A stretch of 64,000 bases of DNA. It comes from Alphaproteobacteria bacterium. Lineage in GTDB: Bacteria > Pseudomonadota > Alphaproteobacteria > JAUXUR01. The notes under the pieces are model-generated. The model was not told the origin of the DNA. It searched no databases and saw nothing but the letters and a program-made list of their open reading frames with translations. Positions 34,541-43,071 of this stretch are shown here, one piece after another (the first letter of the stretch is position 1; every line of letters begins with the position of its first letter). The stretch is from NCBI GenBank assembly GCA_030680745.1, contig JAUXUR010000023.1, positions 1 to 64,000 of the forward strand, written 5' to 3'. The position numbers and the translations under genes are program-made.

Positions 34541-35983
34541 ATGACATATATTTATTTAATAATAAAAATTTTAAATATTTTTTTAATTGCGCCTGCAAGC
34601 ATATATACCTTTTTGTGCTCTACTGAAATTCAAAGTAGATATAAGATTGTATATTCTTATATTTTTTCTTTTTGTTTAATTCCATGGCTTTATATATTCT
34701 TGTTAAGAGTTTTACCGCATCAAGATTCTGGTTTATATATATTATTAACGATTATCCCTTTTATCTTTTTGTTGATTTTGAAAGCTAAATTCTTTAGGTT
34801 GTTTTTGAATGAATTCTATTCACTAAAATCAATTACAAAAAAAATAAATAAATTTTCTTTTTTTTGTTTTCTTTTTATGATTTTTTTCATTATTTTATGG
34901 TTTTTACAAAAACCATTGCTGGGAAATGATCCATTGCAATATTTTTATCTTTCAAATCTTATAGACAATTTGAAGGAAACTTCTTTTTATCCATCAACAA
35001 GTGCTGTTAATGAAAGAGGATTTGTTGTGCCATGGTCTCATCCTTTAGGATATCCAGGTCTTCTTGCCTGGGGTAGGCTTGGTTTATCAGAAGATATTGG
35101 TCTTTTCTTTGCAAAAATATGTTCATTTTCAATGATATTTTTTCTTGCTTTAGCACTTATTATTACTCTTTATAAAGAAACAAAGCGTTTTAATTTTTGG
35201 GCTTCTTTGTTGTTATTAACGACACCTTTATGTTTAAATGGCGCACTTGAATGCCATATTGATTCAAGTCGAATGCTTCTTTTTTTTGCTTCTTTTTTGA
35301 TTGTCTATGAATATCTTAAAAATGTTTCAGAAAAAATTACTCCTCAGAAAGATATAATTTATTTTTTAATTTTAGGCGCTTCATTTGGATTTTCTTGGTT
35401 TTATCATTCATCTGGCATATTAACATATGTTATATGTATGGGGGTGTTTGCAATCGTTTTTCTTTTAAATCAAAGGAAAGAAATGTCGTTTTATGTAATG
35501 TTAAAAAAGTATATTCCTTTGATTTTTTTGACGACTTTGACAATGTTTTTAATTGTTTGTGTTGATTTATATAATTCATTTAAGGTTCATGGGAAAATTC
35601 TAGCAGATCTAGAAAATATAAAAATAATTAATTTTATGTCAGATGAATATAAAATGTATTTTGACTTAAGTAGAGGAATAAAAACATTATATGAAAAATT
35701 TGTATTTGGTATTTTTAAAATATTTACAGAAATAAGTGTATTTGGAATTGTTTATTTTTTGTTTGTTATATCTTTATTGTTGTCTATAAAAAAAATAAAA
35801 ACTAATAATATTGTAAATATATATAATTTTTCAATATTTTTTGTTTTTATATTTTATTTGTTTGTTGTTGTTGCAACAATTTCTGGCGTAGGTACATTTG
35901 CATTTAATCCAAGATATTTGCTTCAAATTCATCCTATTGTTTGTCTTGCCGTGGCGTTTCAAATGAAAAGGATATTAAAATGA
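34541..35983 (+). CDS. Multi-spanning GT-C-like membrane protein
   Basis: 480 aa with ~11 hydrophobic segments. The first large periplasmic loop holds LLGNDPLQYFYLSNLIDNL, with an acidic residue placed like the catalytic Asp of GT-C (PMT/ArnT/GT39) enzymes, and PWSHPLGYPGLLAWG. The protein encoded at 43072 has the matching ENDALEYANMANLF and RHPLGYPSLLVFQ, so the two are paralogues. GT-C enzymes use lipid-linked sugars at the outer face of the inner membrane; a Wzy-like polymerase is the alternative. The start follows the stop of the previous gene without a gap, and the end overlaps the next ATG by 4 bp. Confidence 0.75.
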   Translation: MTYIYLIIKILNIFLIAPASIYTFLCSTEIQSRYKIVYSYIFSFCLIPWLYIFLLRVLPHQDSGLYILLTIIPFIFLLILKAKFFRLFLNEFYSLKSITKKINKFSFFCFLFMIFFIILWFLQKPLLGNDPLQYFYLSNLIDNLKETSFYPSTSAVNERGFVVPWSHPLGYPGLLAWGRLGLSEDIGLFFAKICSFSMIFFLALALIITLYKETKRFNFWASLLLLTTPLCLNGALECHIDSSRMLLFFASFLIVYEYLKNVSEKITPQKDIIYFLILGASFGFSWFYHSSGILTYVICMGVFAIVFLLNQRKEMSFYVMLKKYIPLIFLTTLTMFLIVCVDLYNSFKVHGKILADLENIKIINFMSDEYKMYFDLSRGIKTLYEKFVFGIFKIFTEISVFGIVYFLFVISLLLSIKKIKTNNIVNIYNFSIFFVFIFYLFVVVATISGVGTFAFNPRYLLQIHPIVCLAVAFQMKRILK

Positions 35984-37224
35984 CACGTTTCTTAAAAAGA
36001 TCTTTAGTCTTCTTGTTAATTTCTTATGGAGTTCTTTATTATATATTACAAATTAATTTTTTTTCATTTAATTTGTTTTATTTTGATGATTCTAAAAAAA
36101 AGGATCAAAATTATTTTTTTAAATTATTTTCATTTTTAAGCGAAAATAATTTAAAAAAAGCTTTCGTATTGCGTGATGGAGAATTTCTAACATATTCTGA
36201 TTTAAAAATACATTACCTTTTTGATGATAAAACGGTTGATTTGGTCAAAGATGAAAGTAAAATTTACGATTTTGACTGTATTATAAGCAATAATTATAGT
36301 GATCCTATAATTTACAATTCATATTTAAAAGATGTCTTAAATAAATATGAAAAAAGCACATTAGTTTTTGATGATCTTGGGTATAAGGTTTTTGGTTTAA
36401 ACAAAAATAGCCATCAAGTTAATACAGAAAAATTTAAATTCAATGTATCTCAAACAGATTGTTTAAATCAACACTATTTATATCTAACACACCAAAATGA
36501 ATATCCATCGTTTTTAGTCAAACCAGATGTAAAATATAATGAATTTCCAATTTTAGAAGATGGAAGTTACGATTGTATATGCGACATGGAAATAATGGCT
36601 GAGGAGGATTCTATGGTTTTATTTTCAATTATTAATTATGAATCTTTTAAAAATGAATTTATTCTTAAGGATACTTTCTATTTAAAAAAAGGAAAAAATA
36701 ATATTTCAACGCGTTTTTTGAGTACAAATCAACCTTTTAGATGTTTGTTTTCATCTAAAAAAAGATCTATCATTGTTAGTGATTTTAAAATTAAATTTTT
36801 CAAACAAGAGAATAAAACCTTTAATTTGAAGCAACTTTATCCAAAAACATATTCCATGGCTGTTGATAATAATATTATTAATTTTAATTCAATGTTCTTT
36901 ATAGAAAACAAAGAAGATAAAGAAAAATTAATAAAACTAAATCTTTCTGGAGATGGCGAGTTGTTTTTAACAAAACTAAAATTAAATGTCTTTAATAAGA
37001 AATTGTTAAAATTAAATTTTTTTAACGCTTTTTTTATAAAAATTTTATCTTTAATTGAGGGAGATAATTCTGTTGTAGCAATTGGTCAAAAATCAAAAAC
37101 AATAGAAAAAAACATCCCTCCAAACTCGATTCTTTTTTTACAATTTAAAAAGAATCATATGAACGAAAATGCAAATTTTGTTATACAAGATATCAAAATT
37201 ATAAATGGAAGAGAGAACGACTAA
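35980..37224 (+). CDS. Membrane-anchored companion of the GT-C-like protein
   Basis: 414 aa from MTRFL, at the ATGA overlap with the previous gene. One or two N-terminal helices (SLVFLLISYGVLYYILQINFF) precede a periplasmic region. Segments such as YNSYLKDVLNK...DLGYKVFGLNKN match YNSYIGEIAGN...EAGYRLFKIDP in the C-terminal part of the protein at 43072-45108. The two genes 34541 and 35980 thus correspond to a split form of that single paralogue. The last third (LSGDGELFLTKLKL) looks like a beta-rich, carbohydrate-binding-type domain. Not recognised by name. Confidence 0.65.
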   Translation: MTRFLKRSLVFLLISYGVLYYILQINFFSFNLFYFDDSKKKDQNYFFKLFSFLSENNLKKAFVLRDGEFLTYSDLKIHYLFDDKTVDLVKDESKIYDFDCIISNNYSDPIIYNSYLKDVLNKYEKSTLVFDDLGYKVFGLNKNSHQVNTEKFKFNVSQTDCLNQHYLYLTHQNEYPSFLVKPDVKYNEFPILEDGSYDCICDMEIMAEEDSMVLFSIINYESFKNEFILKDTFYLKKGKNNISTRFLSTNQPFRCLFSSKKRSIIVSDFKIKFFKQENKTFNLKQLYPKTYSMAVDNNIINFNSMFFIENKEDKEKLIKLNLSGDGELFLTKLKLNVFNKKLLKLNFFNAFFIKILSLIEGDNSVVAIGQKSKTIEKNIPPNSILFLQFKKNHMNENANFVIQDIKIINGREND

Positions 37225-39059
37225 TGTGCGGAATATTTGGATTTTATGTTGATGAAAAATTTACAGGATCTTGGAAAGATCTTTTAAATGATCTTGCAAA
37301 ACTTTCTCATTCACGTGGAAAAGAAGCAAGTGGCATTGCAATTAGACATCAAGGAAAAATTAATGTATTAAGACACAAAGATTCAAGTATTGATTTAATT
37401 AAGGATGATGACTTTAAGTCTATTTTAAAAGAAATTGATATTACAAAAGGAAATCTCTTAGTGTTGGGTCATGCCCGTCTTTGTACAAATGGTGATCGTT
37501 CAAATATATTTAACAATCAACCGGTTTTGGATAAAGATATTGTTACTGTTCATAATGGTATTATTTGTAATTACGAAGATATATGGAAAAACTATCTGAA
37601 TTCCTCATCTAAATCTGATCTTGATACCGCAATTATACCACCATTTCTAGACGAAAGCCTTAAAACGCTTTCTATAGAGGAATCCCTACAGAAATTTTAT
37701 GACGTAATAGAAGGTGATGCGTCCCTTGCTTGTTTATTTGCGCGTCAAAATGTATGTACGTTAACAACTAATACCGGATCTCTTTATTATGTTGAAGATT
37801 CAAATGGATCAATTGTTTTTGCTTCACAAAAAACTTTTATAAATACAATTTCTAAGAAATATTTTAACAATATCACAACACATCAACTTAAACCTGGCGA
37901 TATAAAAAAAATAGAATTACCATCTTCTATTAAAACTGTTTTTCAAGATTATAATAAAGTTGCAAAAAGTTCTGTTGAACTCAAAAGATGTACTAAATGT
38001 ATTTTGCCAGAGACTTTTCCTGGTATTGCCTTTGATGAAAAAGGCGTTTGTAATATTTGCAATGAGTATAAATCTTTCAAGCCTTATGGTCGTTATGCTT
38101 TAGAAGAATTATGTGACAAAAATCGTAAGAAAGATGGATCTGCAGATTGTGTTTTGGCCTTTAGTGGTGGCAGAGATAGTTCTTATGCGTTGCATTATTT
38201 AAAATGTGAGCTTGGCATGAATCCTATTACCGTCACCTATGATTGGGGCGTTGTAACAGATTTAGCGCGCCGAAATATAGCGCGTATGTGCGGTAAGTTA
38301 GGTGTTGAAAATATTCTTGTATCTGCGGATATAGATAAAAAAAGAACGAACGTTCGACTTAATTTAAATGCGTGGTTTAAAAATCCAGATTTAGGTATGG
38401 TTGGGTTGTTAATGGCAGGGGATAAGCAATTTTTTTATTATCCTCAAAAAGTTAAAAAAGAGCTTGATATAGGATTATTGTTTTTAGCGTCTCATAGAAT
38501 GGAGCAAAGTAACTTTAAATCTGGATTTTGTGGTGTACATGAAAGAAATTCATGGTATTTTGATGTAAAAATTACACAAAAACTTAGAATGATTTGGTAT
38601 TTTTTATCAAATTTTATAAAAACACCATCATATATTAACAGATCGTTGTTGGATACTGCTTATTCGTTCTATTGTTCATATATGATGAAACATGATCTTA
38701 CTGTTTTTTATGATTATATACCATGGGATGAAGATGTTATTAATTCAACATTAAAAGAGCATTATAATTGGGAAACGGCAGCTTCAACTACAACCACTTG
38801 GCGTATAGGTGATGGAACAGCTTCTTTTTACAATTATATTTATTCGACAATTGCTGGCTTTACAGAGCATGATACATTTAGAAGCACGCAGATAAGAGAG
38901 AACATGATTACGCGTGATGAAGCATTAGCAATGGTAAAAAGAGACAATGTTATGCGTATTGAGGCCATGGAAGATTATTCGAAAATGATAGGATTTGATT
39001 TGAATAAAGCAATCAATGTCATTAATGAAGCGCCTAAATTGTACTCAAATAAAAGATAG
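37224..39059 (+). CDS. Glutaminase/PP-loop sugar amidotransferase fusion
   Basis: 611 aa. Residues 1-~250 are a class II glutamine amidotransferase domain with Cys2 (MCGIFGFYVD), HSRGKEASGIAIR, GHARLCTNG and VHNGIICNYEDIW. Residues ~255-611 form an N-acetyl-sugar amidotransferase of the WbpG/PseA/LegG type: a four-cysteine cluster (CTKC...CNIC, ~256-278) and the PP-loop LAFSGGRDSSYAL (~311-323). WbpG-type enzymes convert a sugar N-acetyl group to an acetamidino group, normally with separate HisH/HisF-like subunits supplying ammonia. Here a fused AsnB-type glutaminase would supply it, which is unusual. The ATG overlaps the preceding stop by one base. Confidence 0.85.
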   Translation: MCGIFGFYVDEKFTGSWKDLLNDLAKLSHSRGKEASGIAIRHQGKINVLRHKDSSIDLIKDDDFKSILKEIDITKGNLLVLGHARLCTNGDRSNIFNNQPVLDKDIVTVHNGIICNYEDIWKNYLNSSSKSDLDTAIIPPFLDESLKTLSIEESLQKFYDVIEGDASLACLFARQNVCTLTTNTGSLYYVEDSNGSIVFASQKTFINTISKKYFNNITTHQLKPGDIKKIELPSSIKTVFQDYNKVAKSSVELKRCTKCILPETFPGIAFDEKGVCNICNEYKSFKPYGRYALEELCDKNRKKDGSADCVLAFSGGRDSSYALHYLKCELGMNPITVTYDWGVVTDLARRNIARMCGKLGVENILVSADIDKKRTNVRLNLNAWFKNPDLGMVGLLMAGDKQFFYYPQKVKKELDIGLLFLASHRMEQSNFKSGFCGVHERNSWYFDVKITQKLRMIWYFLSNFIKTPSYINRSLLDTAYSFYCSYMMKHDLTVFYDYIPWDEDVINSTLKEHYNWETAASTTTTWRIGDGTASFYNYIYSTIAGFTEHDTFRSTQIRENMITRDEALAMVKRDNVMRIEAMEDYSKMIGFDLNKAINVINEAPKLYSNKR

Positions 39060-39069
39060 AGATTGGATC

Positions 39070-40017
39070 ATGTACAAAAATAAAAAAATAGCCGTTGTTG
39101 TTCCTTCTTATAATGAAGCAACACAAATATCAAAAGTTATTACAACAATGCCAGATTATGTTGATCATATCATTATTATTGATGATAAAAGTACAGATAA
39201 TATGTCGGCCGTTGTTGAAGAATATTGCAAAATAAACCCTAAAATTGTGTTGATTCGTCATGAAGTTAATCAAGGTGTTGGCGGTTCTATTGCAACAGGT
39301 TATAAATGGGCACGTGATCATGAATGTGATGCAACGGCTGTTATGGCTGGTGACGGTCAGATGGATCCAAATGATTTGGCAGAGCTTTTAGATCCAGTTG
39401 TATCTGGTGAGGTTGATTATTCTAAGGCAAATCGTTTAATTTATGCAAAGGCTTATGAAATAGTGCCTAAGGTTCGTTTTTGGGGAAATGCTATTTTGTC
39501 ATTGCTTACAAAGATAGCATCTGGATATTGGCATATATCTGATTCACAAACAGGTTATACAGTTATTAATCTTAAAGCACTTCAAATAATCGACTGGGAT
39601 TTAATGTATAAACGTTATGGTCAACCAAATGATTTGCTTGTAAGGTTAAATATTCATAATTTTAAAGTGCGTGATATTCCTCAAAAACCTGTTTATAATG
39701 TTGGCGAACAATCAAAACTTAAAATTAGAAAAGCTATTTTTACAATAAGTATTTTATTGCTGAAAAAGTTTTTCTGGAGATTAAAAGAAAAATACATTAT
39801 AAGAGATTTTCATCCTCTTGTTTTTTTCTATTTTTTTGGATTTTTTTCACTAGGCTGTTCTTTCTTGTTTTCAATTCGATTTTTCAGATTATGGATTGTC
39901 AATGGAGAGGTGCCTGAAATCACGTTGATTTTATTATTATTTATGCTCGCTGGTGGTGTTCAAGCCATTTTTTTAGCCATGTGGATGGATCAGGATTACA
40001 ATAAGGAATTAAGATGA
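39070..40017 (+). CDS. GT2-family glycosyltransferase (dolichyl-P-mannose-synthase-like)
   Basis: 315 aa from MYKNKK, behind GAGATTGGA; the open frame starts 18 codons earlier inside the previous gene. GT-A signatures: VVVPSYNEATQI, IIIDDKSTDN, VNQGVGGSIATGY and the DxD-like MAGDGQMDPND. Two C-terminal transmembrane helices (HPLVFFYFFGFFSLGCSFLF and ITLILLLFMLAGGVQAIFLA) anchor it. Such enzymes load a sugar onto undecaprenyl phosphate, providing the lipid-linked donor that the GT-C-like proteins of this locus would need. Confidence 0.9.
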   Translation: MYKNKKIAVVVPSYNEATQISKVITTMPDYVDHIIIIDDKSTDNMSAVVEEYCKINPKIVLIRHEVNQGVGGSIATGYKWARDHECDATAVMAGDGQMDPNDLAELLDPVVSGEVDYSKANRLIYAKAYEIVPKVRFWGNAILSLLTKIASGYWHISDSQTGYTVINLKALQIIDWDLMYKRYGQPNDLLVRLNIHNFKVRDIPQKPVYNVGEQSKLKIRKAIFTISILLLKKFFWRLKEKYIIRDFHPLVFFYFFGFFSLGCSFLFSIRFFRLWIVNGEVPEITLILLLFMLAGGVQAIFLAMWMDQDYNKELR

Positions 40018-41831
40018 GATTACTTTTTTTAATTTTCTTTTCGTTATCATTTGGTTGCAATGCGAAAGCTGAAGACTATGAGAAATCTTGGCATAATGTT
40101 CCTTTTGTTTCACTTGATAAAGAAAAGAAAACAAGTCTTGAATTTAAACCACAAGATATTCTTTTTAGAATAAAAAATGAAAATGATTATATAAATCTTG
40201 AACCCAAAAATCTTCCTTTGAAAATAATTGAACACAAAGAAAACAAAATTATTTTTTCAAAAAAATTATTTGATGGAGAAAATCGTGTTTCTATTTTTAA
40301 TAAAAACACTTTTTTAAAAGATATTGAACTCCCAAAAAATTTGAAAAAATTTTTATTTATGAATGCAGCAATTGGTGAAAAGGAAATTGTTGTTATTTAT
40401 TATAATCCTGTCGCTTTTAGGCACTTTTTCTATCGTATTAATCTATCGGATTATTCTTTTGATGAGTTATGGACAAGGGAAGCGAATTGGGGTGATAAAC
40501 ATATTTCTAATCATTCACTATGTATTAATGTATTTCATTTTAGTGATCCAGAATATGGTGATAAAAAAGCTATTCATTTTATAGCAGGAAATGTTGTTTA
40601 TATTTATAGAAACATTATAACGCCAAGTTTTGACCGATTTGAATTTCCAAAAAATTGTGAGTTTTTAACCTATCGGCAAGAAGGTGATAGATTTATAGGA
40701 TTTTTTAAAAAATCCGGTTTTTCAGATAAAATAGATAATACAAAATTAATACAAGCTATTGATTTAAAAACACGCAATGAAACGAGTGATCTTTTTGAAT
40801 TTACAAAATATAAGATTGAGCAAACGATTGAATCGTTTGAGCCATCTGGTATTCTTAATATGGGAAATAATAATGAAGAAGGTCTGGTGCCGTGGTCTCA
40901 AACATATTATTTAAATGGTCTTATTAATTTATTACAAAATTGGAAAATGATTGAAAATCATCTTACAGATGAAATAATTTTTAAATTAAAAAGTAGATTA
41001 ATGATTGAAATATATTTATTAGATAGGCTTATAAATGAATATGGGCTTATTTCATTGAGGTATTCTGTCGATCGGTTGCCTATTTTTTCAATGCTTCATT
41101 CTGCAAGAGTTTACAGAGTGTTACGGCGTTATGAAGATGTACTTATATCTCCGTTTGAATTGATATCTAAAAAATATATTGAGCTACTTTTTTCATCAGA
41201 AAAAGAGCAAAATTTTTTTGAGTCTATAATAAGATCTAATAATGACGGCATGGGTCTTAAAAAGGGAGAATGTTATTTAACAGCAAAAAAAAATGCGCCT
41301 TTTCCACATGATGGATTGAATCTACCCTATAATTATATGAACTCTCTTACAAGTGAATTGCCCTATATGAATTTAAAAAATAATTCTTCTCAGAAAGATT
41401 TTATTAAAGATGCATCCATTATTTTTCTTAGAAATGAAGAATTTAATAAACATTTTCCTCAAAATTTTGAGTGGCACTATTCTTGGGGTAAAATGAGAGA
41501 GGGAAGAGAAGCAAAAGAAAATATTTCAATTAATTTACCTTCTTATCCGCCTGATAATTCAATGGCGCATATATCCTATAAATCTATTGATTTAATAGGT
41601 CTTTTGACAGTTTTGAAATTTCATCCAGATATTTTTCCAAAAGGCTTTAAAGAATATACGCTTGATGCTGTTAAAAAAGGTACGGTATATCCTTTTGTCT
41701 ATGAAGAATTAAAAGATCAAAAATGCGATTTGGACGAGAATGTTGCTCATTATTATTCTCTTCCTTTAGCGCCATGGGAATTGCAAAATGCCTCTATTGC
41801 TTGGCTTTATTTGTTAAATAAAACAAAATGA
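40014..41831 (+). CDS. Exported protein, possible glycan-modifying alpha-toroid enzyme
   Basis: 605 aa with a signal peptide (RLLFLIFFSLSFGCNAKA). A beta-rich N-terminal ~270 residues (KNLKKFLFMNAAIGEKEIVVIYY, ...FHFSDPEYGDKKAIHF) is followed by a helical C-terminal ~300 residues with conserved-looking aromatic/acidic motifs (NNNEEGLVPWSQTYYLNGL, FEWHYSWGKMREGREAKEN, YPPDNSMAHISYKSIDL). This layout recalls glucuronyl C5-epimerases and polysaccharide lyases with (alpha/alpha) toroids, but I cannot confirm the family. It overlaps both neighbours by 4 bp, so it belongs to the polysaccharide operon and likely trims or modifies the polymer in the periplasm. Confidence 0.7.
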   Translation: MRLLFLIFFSLSFGCNAKAEDYEKSWHNVPFVSLDKEKKTSLEFKPQDILFRIKNENDYINLEPKNLPLKIIEHKENKIIFSKKLFDGENRVSIFNKNTFLKDIELPKNLKKFLFMNAAIGEKEIVVIYYNPVAFRHFFYRINLSDYSFDELWTREANWGDKHISNHSLCINVFHFSDPEYGDKKAIHFIAGNVVYIYRNIITPSFDRFEFPKNCEFLTYRQEGDRFIGFFKKSGFSDKIDNTKLIQAIDLKTRNETSDLFEFTKYKIEQTIESFEPSGILNMGNNNEEGLVPWSQTYYLNGLINLLQNWKMIENHLTDEIIFKLKSRLMIEIYLLDRLINEYGLISLRYSVDRLPIFSMLHSARVYRVLRRYEDVLISPFELISKKYIELLFSSEKEQNFFESIIRSNNDGMGLKKGECYLTAKKNAPFPHDGLNLPYNYMNSLTSELPYMNLKNNSSQKDFIKDASIIFLRNEEFNKHFPQNFEWHYSWGKMREGREAKENISINLPSYPPDNSMAHISYKSIDLIGLLTVLKFHPDIFPKGFKEYTLDAVKKGTVYPFVYEELKDQKCDLDENVAHYYSLPLAPWELQNASIAWLYLLNKTK

Positions 41832-43063
41832 ACAAGGCCTTTATTTATAGTTTTGGAAGCGTTGGTGCATTAGGCATTGTTGGCCTTTTGTTTAATGTTC
41901 TTATACCTATTTTTTATGGACCGGAAGGATTGGGTCTTTTTAACCTAATATGGTCTCTTTTTATTGTAGCGTCACAATTTTCAACATTTGGTCTTCATTA
42001 TTCAACGCTTAAATATACGGCTGAGCATGCTGAAAATCATATCTTACAAAAAACAATTTTAAGTACAGCCCTTTTTAATTGTGGGATTATGTGTATTCCC
42101 TCTCTTCTTTTTTGTTTTATTATTCCATTCGTCATTCCCAGGCTTTTTAAATTTGAAAATGCTCAATTTTGTTGGTTTTTGGCAATTCCAGGTCTTCTTT
42201 TTTTTAGTTTTAATAAAATATTTCTTTCCTTTATGAATGGTCTAAAACTTATGGAACGATATGCTATCGGTATATCGCTTAGATATATTTTTATGCTGGT
42301 AACATTTTTACCTTTTATTATGTTTAACTTGGATTTAAAATTTATATCCTTTGTTTTTTTGCTTCCTGAAATTTTTTTATTTTTTTGGTGTATATTTTAT
42401 AATAATCAATATATAGGTATATCATTTTTAAATTTTGATTGGATTCAAAAGCATTTTGCATTTTCTATAAAAAGTTTTTTAGCAGGCGCATCAATTGAGC
42501 TCAATAGTAGGGTAGATGTTTTAATTTTATCTTATTTTCAAACAGAAAAAGAAGTTGGTATATATAGTTTTGCACTTTTTTTTGTAGAAGGTGTTTTACA
42601 AGTAATTTCAGTTTTTAGAAATATATTAAATCCATATTTAACAGAGCTTTATTATAAAAAAGATATTGATGAATTATCAAAAAAAATAAAAAAATTTGGT
42701 AAAAACTCACTTCTAATATCTTTTGTATTATCTATTTTGTGTGTGCCGTTTTTTTTGATACTTTATTATTTTTTTAATGAAGAATTTTGTTTAGTGTCTT
42801 TGATTGTTTTTTTAATAATTACACTTGGTGTTACGATATCATCATTTTATCTTCCAATTCAATTTTTTGCAAATCAAATAGGAAGCCCCATTCAACAAAC
42901 AAGAATAAATCTTTTAATATTGGGCTCTAACATTATATTTAATATAATTTTTGTTTATTTTTTTGGTTTATATGGAGCTGCAATTGGAACATCTCTTAGT
43001 TTTTTTGTAACTTTGTTTATTATTAAATCGTATGCAAGGAATATTTTAATAAATGCTCGATAG
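41828..43063 (+). CDS. wzx: Wzx-type polysaccharide flippase
   Basis: 411 aa with ~12 hydrophobic helices and the MOP/MVF flippase pattern (GSVGALGIVGLLFNVLIPIF at the start; AGASIELNSRVDVLILSYFQTEKEVGIYSFA in the middle; LYGAAIGTSLSFFVTLFIIK at the end). It moves a lipid-linked oligosaccharide unit across the inner membrane for Wzy-dependent polymerisation. The start overlaps the previous stop by 4 bp. A second, more diverged flippase-like protein is encoded at 45101. Confidence 0.85.
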   Translation: MNKAFIYSFGSVGALGIVGLLFNVLIPIFYGPEGLGLFNLIWSLFIVASQFSTFGLHYSTLKYTAEHAENHILQKTILSTALFNCGIMCIPSLLFCFIIPFVIPRLFKFENAQFCWFLAIPGLLFFSFNKIFLSFMNGLKLMERYAIGISLRYIFMLVTFLPFIMFNLDLKFISFVFLLPEIFLFFWCIFYNNQYIGISFLNFDWIQKHFAFSIKSFLAGASIELNSRVDVLILSYFQTEKEVGIYSFALFFVEGVLQVISVFRNILNPYLTELYYKKDIDELSKKIKKFGKNSLLISFVLSILCVPFFLILYYFFNEEFCLVSLIVFLIITLGVTISSFYLPIQFFANQIGSPIQQTRINLLILGSNIIFNIIFVYFFGLYGAAIGTSLSFFVTLFIIKSYARNILINAR

Positions 43064-43071
43064 AAAATAAT

